A DNA stretch of 5,669 nt from an uncultured bacterium (GTDB taxonomy: Bacteria; Fidelibacterota; Marinisomatia; Marinisomatales; UBA1611), in assembly GCA_938092125.1 (NCBI GenBank), contig CALKMQ010000166.1:1-5669 (forward strand), in the 5' to 3' direction. The notes under the pieces are model-generated. The model was not told where the DNA came from. It did no database searches and saw nothing but the letters and a program-made list of their open reading frames with translations. Every line of letters begins with the position of its first letter. The first letter of the stretch is position 1. Below are positions 1 to 5,669 of this stretch, one piece after another. The position numbers and the translations under genes are program-made.

Positions 1-650
1 ATAGCCGCCCATGACAATGAACCATCATTATTATTATTCATTACGTTCTGTAAAACTATATTGAAAGGACCATCTTTAAGTTTTTCATAATCAACATCAT
101 TCGTACATATTATAAAATCTCGAGGATTTTCATTCTTTTTAATAGAAAACAGCTGACTTTTTTTTAGCTCACTATTAACGTTATACCCTCTAAAATTATT
201 GTGTAATGCTATAAGCAAGCCGCCCTCACTTGGGAAGATACTGTCCAAAAAGTTATTTCTTGATATTTTTAATTTTGTTAATAAATCATCTAACTCACTC
301 TTCACCCAATCAGCTTTAAAGTTTTTAAGAGCTTTTCTTGCACCAGAATTTGAAAATAGTCTGTTAGGGTCTACAATTGTAGGGCCTAAAGTCACTTCTC
401 TATCTTTTGACTTAATTATAAACGCCTTACCTTTGTTTTTTTTAATATGCTCATTAATAAGAATCTTGGCAGTTTGCTCATCTCCATGTATTACTATATA
501 ATGTGTACTAGATGAGCTATTTTCTTTTATTTCAAAAGGAATTCCACAATATGAAATTTCAGAAATCTCAATTGCCATTACTAGATTGAAAGTGCCAAGT
601 AAAAGATTTGAAATAAATAGGATACTTTTATTTTTAAAGATAGTGAGCAA
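1..650 (-). CDS. Exported M14/AstE-like zinc peptidase or amidohydrolase, N-terminal part (C-terminus outside window)
   Basis: The reading frame is open from a TGA at 660-662 to the window edge, giving 216 visible residues if translation starts at TTG 650. The next in-frame Met (ATG 578-576) falls at residue 25, at the end of a signal-peptide-like segment. That segment has a lysine-containing start (residues 6-8), a hydrophobic core at 10-24 and a V-M-A cleavage site at 24-26. I therefore prefer the TTG start, which has a weak GAG 8 bases upstream (661-659). Starting at ATG 578 would destroy the signal and has no ribosome site. The mature part shows HGDE (55-58), DPNR (94-97) and ALHNN (148-152). 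This is the spacing of zinc ligands HxxE...H and the substrate-binding Asn-Arg pair of M14 carboxypeptidases and succinylglutamate desuccinylase/aspartoacylase relatives. The catalytic Glu expected further on lies beyond position 1. The family assignment is from motifs only; substrate unknown, perhaps a periplasmic peptide or cell-wall amide. Confidence 0.6.
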   Translation of the reverse strand, partial: MLTIFKNKSILFISNLLLGTFNLVMAIEISEISYCGIPFEIKENSSSSTHYIVIHGDEQTAKILINEHIKKNKGKAFIIKSKDREVTLGPTIVDPNRLFSNSGARKALKNFKADWVKSELDDLLTKLKISRNNFLDSIFPSEGGLLIALHNNFRGYNVNSELKKSQLFSIKKNENPRDFIICTNDVDYEKLKDGPFNIVLQNVMNNNNDGSLSWAA

Positions 651-659
651 ATCAGTAAC

Positions 660-767
660 TCAATTAAGCTTGTCTTCCTCTTCGGGGTCATACGTCCTGT
701 ATAAAATTGCCAAAATAAGAGACCCAATTGTAAAGACTAAAAATAATATATAAAGAAAAACTTTCAT
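660..767 (-). CDS. 35-residue single-span membrane microprotein
   Basis: A short frame starts with ATG (767-765) and stops with TGA (662-660). The product has an N-terminal hydrophobic helix (about residues 3-23, rich in Leu, Ile, Phe and Val, with one Gly-Ser pair at 15-16), then R-T-Y-D-P and an acidic cluster E29-E30-E31-D32 before a short polar end. That pattern predicts one membrane span with a charged tail. It begins 6 bases after the stop of the nucleosidase gene and ends 9 bases before the TTG start of the exported peptidase-like gene, in the same frame as that gene. Without it there would be a 120-base hole in an otherwise gapless gene run, which supports it being real. No Shine-Dalgarno is visible; the leader is A/T-rich. 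I do not recognise a family. It could be a small subunit or regulator of a neighbouring envelope protein. Confidence 0.6.
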   Translation of the reverse strand: MKVFLYILFLVFTIGSLILAILYRTYDPEEEDKLN

Positions 768-773
768 GAGTAT

Positions 774-1373
774 TTATTTACATAATTTACTATTATCATT
801 TAAAAAAATATCAATATCAAACAAATTTTTTTCTATCATTTTTCGAATCTGTTTAGAGCTTAAATATTTCGTATCTAGATTCATGAAATCTGATACTATT
901 TTAATAATTGTTACTTTATTTAATTGATTAAAATCACTTAATACTGAACAGATTTCATACGCCTCCATATCAACTAGTCCTTCTCGCCCTTGACCATTAT
1001 TCAAGATAGGTTCAAAAACAGTTGTGACATGATTTTCTAAAATATTAGGTCTCTTCCCAGTTTTAATATTGTAATCAACTTCTAGATGATCATCAAAAAC
1101 TTTATTTATGAAAAACATTTCTCCAATTTTACAATTTCCTTTTATTCCTCCTGCAATCCCAATATTTATAAACTTATCCTCTTCAATATTTTTAGATTTT
1201 TTTAGATACTCTTTTAGTACTTTGTTAACATTTTTTTTACCTACACCCGTAATTAGGATTGTAAATAAATCATTCATGTACATTTGAAGGCCAATGGAAT
1301 TATTGGGTACTAATTTATAATAATTAATTAATGGAATTGCTTCCGCTTTAAGAGCTGATAATATAATCTGCAT
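774..1373 (-). CDS. Nucleoside phosphorylase-fold nucleosidase (MTA/SAH nucleosidase- or futalosine hydrolase-like)
   Basis: The 199-residue product belongs to the PNP_UDP_1 fold, whose members cleave the N-glycosidic bond of purine nucleosides. Visible family marks in order are an N-terminal strand with E11 at the position of the MTAN catalytic base, TGVGKKN (42-48), NIGIAGGIKG (70-79) with the following KIGE strand, VDMEAYEI (134-141; the Met-Glu pair that contacts ribose) and IKIVSD (157-162) ending in the catalytic Asp162. At 199 residues it is shorter than the 230 or so usual for bacterial MTA/SAH nucleosidase; the region between the GIAGG and DMEA motifs looks trimmed. I chose ATG 1373 because it places the first beta-strand at the N-terminus, 7 bases after the upstream stop. 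A TTG at 1400 would overlap that gene. Cytoplasmic. The exact substrate (methylthioadenosine, S-adenosylhomocysteine, futalosine or another nucleoside) cannot be read from the sequence. Confidence 0.85.
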   Translation of the reverse strand: MQIILSALKAEAIPLINYYKLVPNNSIGLQMYMNDLFTILITGVGKKNVNKVLKEYLKKSKNIEEDKFINIGIAGGIKGNCKIGEMFFINKVFDDHLEVDYNIKTGKRPNILENHVTTVFEPILNNGQGREGLVDMEAYEICSVLSDFNQLNKVTIIKIVSDFMNLDTKYLSSKQIRKMIEKNLFDIDIFLNDNSKLCK

Positions 1374-1380
1374 TATAATA

Positions 1381-2055
1381 TTACTTTTTTGGTACCGCAA
1401 ATTCCAAGAATTTTTTATCTCTCAACTTATGTTTTATTATCCAAGCTTCTATACCTACGGGTTCTTTTTTTGCAGAGAAATCAAAAAACCAATCTGTTCT
1501 TGGAAGCGTAATTTTTTTACCATGCGGCTTATGATAATATTCACCTGATAGGCTAAAGTCAGTTTTATTATACAATTCCATATCAGCAAAAATAGAAGAA
1601 AATATCAATTCTCTATTAATATAATTAAGTCCATTAAATTTATATGTAATTACTTTTCGGCCTATCCTAGATCCGACCTCATTTATTAAAATGCCTGAAG
1701 CAATCATTGCTGAGCTAACTACTCCATAATTATAAAAAAGCGCCGGATATCCTATCACCGCTGGAAATAACGAGCAATTTAATAACCATTTGCCAGAGGA
1801 TAATAAAATATCGCCAATGGGTTTATATGATTTTTGAGAGTATTTAATTTTTTTAATAGACTTTAAGGGTATTACTTTTTTAATCAAGCCACTATCACTT
1901 ACAATAACACTTCCATTTATTATATCATGAGTATTATATAACTTTATTTTTTTTTCGCCTTTAGGATAAATAGATATTGATTGTGAATAAGTACTATTTT
2001 GAAATAGACAAACAAAAGGGAGTACTAAAATAACTATCTTTTTTTTAAAAATCAT
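1381..2055 (-). CDS. Unrecognised exported or membrane protein, 224 residues
   Basis: I do not recognise a family. The start has a signal peptide: three Lys at residues 4-6, a hydrophobic core at 7-18, and a likely cleavage after T-Y-S (22-24) just before Gln25, a pattern frequent in Bacteroidota exported proteins. Residues 25-80 are polar and lysine-rich with predicted beta character. Residues 88-126 are strongly hydrophobic with Gly, Pro and Tyr (two possible short spans or a hairpin). The rest is mixed, with aromatic-rich stretches at 172-175 and 188-193 and a basic end. ATG 2055 lies one base after the TAA of the aminotransferase gene (2059-2057), so the two are almost certainly co-transcribed and may be translationally coupled. 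A-runs of eight and nine bases occur just after the start (2039-2046) and at 1947-1955. Plausible as an inner-membrane or periplasmic accessory protein; function unknown. Confidence 0.75.
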   Translation of the reverse strand: MIFKKKIVILVLPFVCLFQNSTYSQSISIYPKGEKKIKLYNTHDIINGSVIVSDSGLIKKVIPLKSIKKIKYSQKSYKPIGDILLSSGKWLLNCSLFPAVIGYPALFYNYGVVSSAMIASGILINEVGSRIGRKVITYKFNGLNYINRELIFSSIFADMELYNKTDFSLSGEYYHKPHGKKITLPRTDWFFDFSAKKEPVGIEAWIIKHKLRDKKFLEFAVPKK

Positions 2056-2056
2056 T

Positions 2057-3187
2057 TTAAAATATAATTTTTAATGCGTTAATTAAACTTTTCATATCAT
2101 TCTTACCATTATAAAAATGTGCAGAAACTCTTATATATTTTTGTTTTTTCCATTCAAAAACAGGTACCTCTATCGAAAACTTTTCCCATAATATTTCTTT
2201 TAAATTTCCCGGAGCAGTTGAAGGCAACGGATGACTAACCATTTGTCCTACCCACTCTTCACTTTTAAAAAGTGGATCTGTTTCGAATAAATTCTTTAAG
2301 TCATTTGAAACTTCTAAAATTAATTCCTTATTTAGTTTATGATTCTCTTTCCAATTATTACTTTCAATAAAATGAATAGCAGATGGTATAGATAAAAATG
2401 AACTCATATCTTTGGTTCCTTGCCATTGAAAGTCCATTTGGAACTGTGAAGGTCCAGGGTCATCTCCTTCTTCACCCCAACTCATTACCTGAGGTTTTAT
2501 ACTATCTTGAAATGACTTTTCAACATACAGAAAGGATGAACCTTTCGGAGCGCATAACCATTTATGGCAAGTGCCAGTATAAAAATCACAATCGAGATTA
2601 CTAATATTTAAGTCAATATGTCCTGGAACATGAGCGCCATCTACAATTGTAATGATGCCTTTTTTTCTTGCGTATTCGCATATTTCTTTAACAGGAAAGA
2701 TTAGTCCAGTTTGACTAGTTATCTGTGATATAAAAATAACTTTCGTATTTACGGTGATCCCAGATAAAAACTGTTTTATAAAATTCTTTTTTGAATTGAC
2801 AGGGACGTCCACAGATTGCTGAATGATAGTGAAATTGTTTTTTTTTGATGACCTCGACCAGGCTCTAACTAATGCACCGTATTCATGCTGAGTCATCAAC
2901 ACTTCGTCACCTTTATTTAAATTTAAATTTTCAATTACATTGTTTATTGCTGTCGTAGGGTTTGGAAACAACAATATATCATCTCCATGACAATTTAAAA
3001 ACCCACTAAGTTCTTTTCTGGCTTCTTCCAAATGCCGCCATAAGTGTTTAGTTATAAACTGAACCGGTTGCTGTTCTAATTTTTTTTGCCAACTCTGGTA
3101 ATCGTTAAATACTGATATCGGACAAGCACCAAATGAACCATGATTCAAATAAGTAATGCTTGGCTCAAGTAAAAAAAGGTTTTTCAT
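2057..3187 (-). CDS. Class-V PLP-dependent aminotransferase-fold enzyme (isopenicillin-N-epimerase-like)
   Basis: The 376-residue protein is full length for this group. It opens with YLNHGSFG (13-20), the substrate-end motif of isopenicillin-N-epimerase-like enzymes. It then shows NPTTAINNV (76-84, PLP phosphate loop), QHEYGA (100-105, with His101 stacking on the cofactor ring), IVDGAHVPG (181-189, with Asp183 pairing with the PLP pyridine nitrogen) and TGTCHKWLCAPKGSSFL (204-220), where Lys209 forms the Schiff base. QGTKD follows (256-260), and IRVSAHFYN (352-360) carries the Arg that usually binds the substrate carboxylate. The cysteine-containing C-terminal loop of true cysteine desulfurases is absent, so it is not a NifS/SufS enzyme. 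Relatives act as epimerases, C-S lyases (EgtE-like) or hydrolases on amino acids, so the reaction is not predictable. Cytoplasmic. It starts 6 bases after the transporter's TAG and stops one base before the next gene. Confidence 0.88.
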   Translation of the reverse strand: MKNLFLLEPSITYLNHGSFGACPISVFNDYQSWQKKLEQQPVQFITKHLWRHLEEARKELSGFLNCHGDDILLFPNPTTAINNVIENLNLNKGDEVLMTQHEYGALVRAWSRSSKKNNFTIIQQSVDVPVNSKKNFIKQFLSGITVNTKVIFISQITSQTGLIFPVKEICEYARKKGIITIVDGAHVPGHIDLNISNLDCDFYTGTCHKWLCAPKGSSFLYVEKSFQDSIKPQVMSWGEEGDDPGPSQFQMDFQWQGTKDMSSFLSIPSAIHFIESNNWKENHKLNKELILEVSNDLKNLFETDPLFKSEEWVGQMVSHPLPSTAPGNLKEILWEKFSIEVPVFEWKKQKYIRVSAHFYNGKNDMKSLINALKIIF

Positions 3188-3193
3188 AATAAA

Positions 3194-4987
3194 CTAAAAT
3201 GGCCAAATCTTTGGAATAGTTATTATAGCTACTACAAAAAGAATCATCGACAATGGTAAACCGACTCTAATATAATCACTGAACTTATAACCGCCAGGCC
3301 CATAGACCATTAAATTGGTTTGGTATCCAATGGGAGTAATAAAAGATGAGCTAGCTGCAAATGCAACTGTAAACACAAATGGTCTATGTTCAAAACCTAA
3401 TTGAGTTGAAACAGCAATCGCTATTGGGACCATGATAATTGCGGTGGCAACATTTGATGAGATCTCTGTTAAAATCATCGTTATGAAATAAATGGTTGCA
3501 ATCAAAGCATAAGGTTGAACGTCATCTGAGAATAAATAAATGAAATCTGAAATATTATTCCCTATCCATTGAGCTGTCCCTGTTTTTTGAATGACTATGC
3601 CAATTGGTATTAATGCGGCAATAAGCACAATTACTTGCCAATGAATAGACTGATAACTTTCTGGAGCAGTAATAATTTTTAAGCTCAGCAAAATTACAAC
3701 ACTAATAAAAGCACCCTTCATTATTGGTATAAATCCAATAGCCGCAAAAAAAATAGATATTAGGACCACATATATGCTGACCCACCAAAATTTTTCTTTA
3801 ATTAGTCTCGCTTTAACTTTTCCTAAAACAATAAAATCACCTCGATCAGACAAGTTAGATATTTTTTTTGATGGACCATAAACTAGTAGTGTATCAAAAG
3901 CCTGAAGTTTCATATGAGCAATTTTTTTTCTAAAGATACCTCCTTCTCGCCTAATAGCTAAAATAAATGCACCGAAAATTTGTCTAAAATTTGTGGACAT
4001 TAAACTTTTCCCAACGAGATCAGAATCATCTGTGAGTAAACATTCAACCAGTTCATTATCTTCTTGCTCCAACTCTGATTGCGTTAGTTTCTCATCTGTT
4101 AATAGTGTAACACCCTCCACTTCTTTCATTCGAATGAAATTTTCTAGGGTTCCCCTCACAAAAAGAATGTCATTTTCTTTCAATATGGTTTGTCTAATAT
4201 TATTCGCAATATGTTTTTGATCTCGGATAATATCTAGTACGGTAACATCATAGTTTTGGTTAATTGACCTATCTATACAGGACTTACCAATTAAAACAGA
4301 TCCTTTCCTAACTTTCATCTCAGTTAAATATCCACCTAAATGATAACTTTTGGTTAAACTCGATGTCGAGGTTCTAGAAGGAATTAATTTTGGCGCTATA
4401 AATAATAAATAAGCTGTACCTATAATTAAAATAAAGATTCCGTATTTGAAAAATTCAAACATTCCTAAAGGCTCTGCACCCTCATAACCCATGTAAATTG
4501 AATTAACCAAGAGATTAGTAGATGTACCCACTAGAGTTAAAGTGCCTCCTAAAATAGCAGCATAGCTTAGTGGGATAAGCATTTTAGATGGACTCACTTT
4601 ATAACTGTGGGCCAATCGAATTGTAATAGGCATAAAGATTGCAACAATAGCAGTATTGTTAATTAATGATGATGCAATACTAATTGTAAAATAATAAGCT
4701 GCCATTCCAATGATTCTTGAAGATTGCAATAATTTATTTATTGTGACGACAATATATTCTAAAAGACCAGTTTTTTGAATAGCACTACTTAGAACAAATA
4801 ATAACCCAATTGTAATTACAGCAGGATTAGAGAATCCAGAAACTGCTTCTGTTGGCGTTAAAAATCCTAATCCAAAAAAGCAAGAAAGGATAATCAAAGC
4901 TGTAACGTCAATACTGAAGTATTCTTTTATAAAAAGAAAAAACCCGACTATAAGTACTCCAATAACGATAATTATTTCAATGTTCAT
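3194..4987 (-). CDS. SLC13/DASS-type anion permease with tandem RCK_C (TrkA_C) domains
   Basis: This is a 597-residue inner-membrane secondary transporter. The N-terminal membrane half (1-200) contains SLINNTAIVAIFMP (107-120) and GTSTNLL (154-160). The C-terminal membrane half (about 400-597) contains SSNVATAIIMVPIA (510-523) and TPIGYQTNLMVYGPGGY (551-567). These paired motifs are the inverted-repeat hairpin signatures of the DASS family, which uses Na+ to carry di- and tricarboxylates or sulfate. Between the halves lie two repeated hydrophilic modules (about 218-300 and 307-385), each with the 'G..L......F.....I....' start and '..L..GD.LLV.G' end of RCK_C domains (compare KENDILFVRG at 270-279 with LQAFDTLLVYG at 361-371). 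This architecture is known from the SLT/SAC1-like branch, several members of which move sulfate. The substrate here is not determined. Start ATG 4987 is followed at once by a hydrophobic span; no Shine-Dalgarno is seen. Confidence 0.9.
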   Translation of the reverse strand: MNIEIIIVIGVLIVGFFLFIKEYFSIDVTALIILSCFFGLGFLTPTEAVSGFSNPAVITIGLLFVLSSAIQKTGLLEYIVVTINKLLQSSRIIGMAAYYFTISIASSLINNTAIVAIFMPITIRLAHSYKVSPSKMLIPLSYAAILGGTLTLVGTSTNLLVNSIYMGYEGAEPLGMFEFFKYGIFILIIGTAYLLFIAPKLIPSRTSTSSLTKSYHLGGYLTEMKVRKGSVLIGKSCIDRSINQNYDVTVLDIIRDQKHIANNIRQTILKENDILFVRGTLENFIRMKEVEGVTLLTDEKLTQSELEQEDNELVECLLTDDSDLVGKSLMSTNFRQIFGAFILAIRREGGIFRKKIAHMKLQAFDTLLVYGPSKKISNLSDRGDFIVLGKVKARLIKEKFWWVSIYVVLISIFFAAIGFIPIMKGAFISVVILLSLKIITAPESYQSIHWQVIVLIAALIPIGIVIQKTGTAQWIGNNISDFIYLFSDDVQPYALIATIYFITMILTEISSNVATAIIMVPIAIAVSTQLGFEHRPFVFTVAFAASSSFITPIGYQTNLMVYGPGGYKFSDYIRVGLPLSMILFVVAIITIPKIWPF

Positions 4988-4994
4988 ATAGATT

Positions 4995-5025
4995 ATTTTA
5001 TATAAAATCAGCTTACAATTAACAA
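4995..5025 (-). promoter_or_regulatory. Possible sigma-70-type promoter with AT palindrome upstream of the permease
   Basis: The only gap larger than 9 bases in the window holds, on the minus strand, TTGTTA (5025-5020), a 17-base spacer and TATAAA (5002-4997). A perfect 14-base palindrome, ATTTTATATAAAAT (4995-5008), overlaps the -10 box. Predicted transcription would start only about three bases before ATG 4987, which would make the message nearly leaderless. In DNA this AT-rich such matches arise by chance, so support is weak. The palindrome has no G/C stem and no T-run after it, so it is not a convincing terminator. Confidence 0.22.
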
Positions 5026-5321
5026 AATGGGTGATGTTTGATTTGAGAGTTTTTTCTTTTAGCCCTTTTCTTTGGGTTACTAATATTTAATATTGAGTCC
5101 ACTATTTTGTCTATAATTATTTCTCTTTTAATATTATTCAAAATAGCAATTACAAATATTCCATATTCGGCATCAGGAATAATTTTTTCCCACTCGTCTA
5201 AAATTGTGCTGTTATCCAAAAATTCATCAACGTCATTATCAATGCTAAGAATCTTAGAGACTTCAGCTTGCAGAGCAAATATTTTCTCTTTTAATATTTC
5301 TCTTTGATTTAAGATACTCAT
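5019..5321 (-). CDS. Unrecognised 100-residue cytosolic protein coupled to the HD-GYP gene
   Basis: I cannot assign a family. No signal peptide or long hydrophobic span is present. Residues 4-26 (NQREILKEKIFALQAEVSKILSI region) form a likely amphipathic helix, followed by an acidic stretch (28-54, many Asp and Glu) and a second helical part (55-81, with some hydrophobicity at 54-61). The tail is basic, with K-K-R-A-K-R-K at 84-90, and ends in H-H-P-F-C. The acidic centre and basic tail suggest a protein- or nucleic-acid-binding adaptor, but this is speculation. ATG 5321 overlaps the TGA of the HD-GYP gene in an ATGA arrangement, and an AGG sits 6 bases upstream (5330-5328), so translation coupling with the phosphodiesterase is probable. 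It ends 31 bases before the permease start. The product may be a partner or regulator of the HD-GYP protein. Confidence 0.7.
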   Translation of the reverse strand: MSILNQREILKEKIFALQAEVSKILSIDNDVDEFLDNSTILDEWEKIIPDAEYGIFVIAILNNIKREIIIDKIVDSILNISNPKKRAKRKNSQIKHHPFC

Positions 5322-5669
5322 TTTTTACCTAAAACAGATTTTTCATCAACTTTATCAATTTGGTTTGGTGAAACGTGTTCATCTGCATATTCTTTGTAAA
5401 CACCAGAACTAACAAAAATTTCAAAAAGATCATCATCAATGTGGTAGTCATTTTTCATAAAACCCATAATCCGCATAGCTTGTGATAATTTTTTACCATC
5501 TTTATATGGCCTATCAGCCGCAGTTAAGGCTTCATAAATATCTGCAATTGCCATTATCTTTGCCTGCGGAGACATCTGATCCGCTTTTAGACCTTTTGGA
5601 TATCCTGTACCATCCATCTTCTCATGATGGCCTCCAGCAAATTCAGGAATATTTTTAAGATTTTTAGGA
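5318..5669 (-). CDS. HD-GYP cyclic-di-GMP phosphodiesterase, C-terminal part (N-terminus outside window)
   Basis: The frame is open from the window's right edge (first full codon at 5668) to TGA 5320-5318, giving 116 visible residues. It carries the GYP half of the domain: AGGHHEKMDGTGYPKGL (11-27), with the His-His metal/active-site pair and the GYP triplet, then AIADIYEALTAADRPYK (40-56). Both are diagnostic of HD-GYP enzymes, which degrade cyclic-di-GMP to pGpG or GMP. A family-typical tail follows, with YHIDDDLFEIF (75-85), SGVYKEYA (88-95) and NQIDKVD (102-108), ending about a dozen residues later, so this gene is intact at its 3' end. The HD metal-binding half and any sensory input domains lie past position 5669. 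The ATG inside the HHEKMDG motif (5617) is internal and not a start. The tail resembles proteobacterial versions often fused to CHASE2/GAF or cyclase-like sensors, but the fusion cannot be seen here. Confidence 0.92.
   Translation of the reverse strand, partial: PKNLKNIPEFAGGHHEKMDGTGYPKGLKADQMSPQAKIMAIADIYEALTAADRPYKDGKKLSQAMRIMGFMKNDYHIDDDLFEIFVSSGVYKEYADEHVSPNQIDKVDEKSVLGKK
5322..5330 (-). promoter_or_regulatory. Ribosome binding site for the 100-residue protein
   Basis: AGG (5330-5328) with a 6-base A/T spacer precedes ATG 5321. It lies inside the last codons of the HD-GYP gene. It is the best-placed Shine-Dalgarno-like sequence in a window where most starts have none, and it supports the ATGA-overlap start. 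Confidence 0.4.

Noticed and set aside
199..501. Plus-strand open frame of 100 codons
   Set aside because: It lies wholly opposite the exported M14-like gene, whose translation shows a signal peptide and ordered motifs; the plus-strand product is Ser/Leu-rich with no recognisable features.
1374..1400. Upstream TTG start at 1400 for the nucleosidase
   Set aside because: It would overlap the preceding gene by 20 bases and add nine residues before the conserved first strand; ATG 1373 fits the family start.
1947..1955. Nine-base homopolymer (A-run in the coding strand) as a phase-variation switch
   Set aside because: Runs of eight or nine A occur in several genes here, as expected for this AT content; none is at a promoter or shows disrupted frames.
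2398..2604. Plus-strand open frame of 68 codons
   Set aside because: It is antisense to the PLP enzyme, over conserved family motifs including the Lys209 region.
3993..4220. Plus-strand open frame of 75 codons
   Set aside because: It is antisense to the RCK_C part of the permease; its Ser-rich product is typical of a shadow frame.
4995..5008. Palindrome as a transcription terminator
   Set aside because: The stem is all A/T with no loop and no following T-run; it is more easily explained as AT-rich promoter-like sequence.
5107..5307. Plus-strand open frame of 66 codons
   Set aside because: It is antisense to the 100-residue gene, which has the ATGA coupling and ribosome site; the hydrophobic product mirrors AT-rich codons.
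5615..5617. ATG as start of a 99-residue HD-GYP fragment
   Set aside because: It is inside the conserved HHEKMDGTGYP motif and the frame stays open with family-like sequence to the window edge.

Overview
This window is AT-rich (roughly 30% G+C by eye) bacterial DNA, and every gene lies on the minus strand. Transcription therefore runs from position 5669 down to position 1. I see eight genes: six complete and two cut by the window edges. Only about 60 bases are non-coding, and no gap between genes exceeds 31 bases. The layout looks like one operon or a run of overlapping operons, with no recognisable internal terminator.

The order in the direction of transcription is: the C-terminal end of an HD-GYP cyclic-di-GMP phosphodiesterase (5318-5669); a 100-residue protein of unknown function overlapping it by four bases (5019-5321); a 597-residue SLC13/DASS-type anion permease with two cytosolic RCK_C (TrkA_C) modules (3194-4987); a class-V PLP enzyme of the isopenicillin-N-epimerase-like group (2057-3187); an unrecognised exported or membrane protein (1381-2055); a small MTA/SAH-nucleosidase/nucleoside-phosphorylase-fold enzyme (774-1373); a 35-residue single-span membrane protein (660-767); and the N-terminal two-thirds or so of an exported protein with metallocarboxypeptidase (M14/AstE-like) signatures (1-650).

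Organism: a Gram-negative bacterium is likely, because there are signal peptides on two proteins, an HD-GYP protein and compact AT-rich genes. Most starts lack a convincing Shine-Dalgarno sequence and have A/T-rich leaders, and the 224-residue protein has a 'TYS|Q' cleavage region; both are reminiscent of Bacteroidota and relatives. The HD-GYP tail, however, resembles proteobacterial proteins. I cannot settle the phylum from sequence alone.

How the genes might work together is inference. Transport of an inorganic or organic anion, a PLP lyase/epimerase and a nucleosidase of the methylthioadenosine/SAH type would fit small-molecule (possibly sulfur or amino-acid) salvage. The HD-GYP protein with its coupled 100-residue partner looks like a separate signalling module. 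The three final genes (35-residue membrane peptide, exported peptidase-like protein, and the exported 224-residue protein nearby) suggest envelope functions. Nothing in the window is a recognisable mobile element, RNA gene or CRISPR array. The least explained parts are the in-frame microprotein/TGA/TTG-start arrangement near 650-660 and the three proteins I cannot assign.
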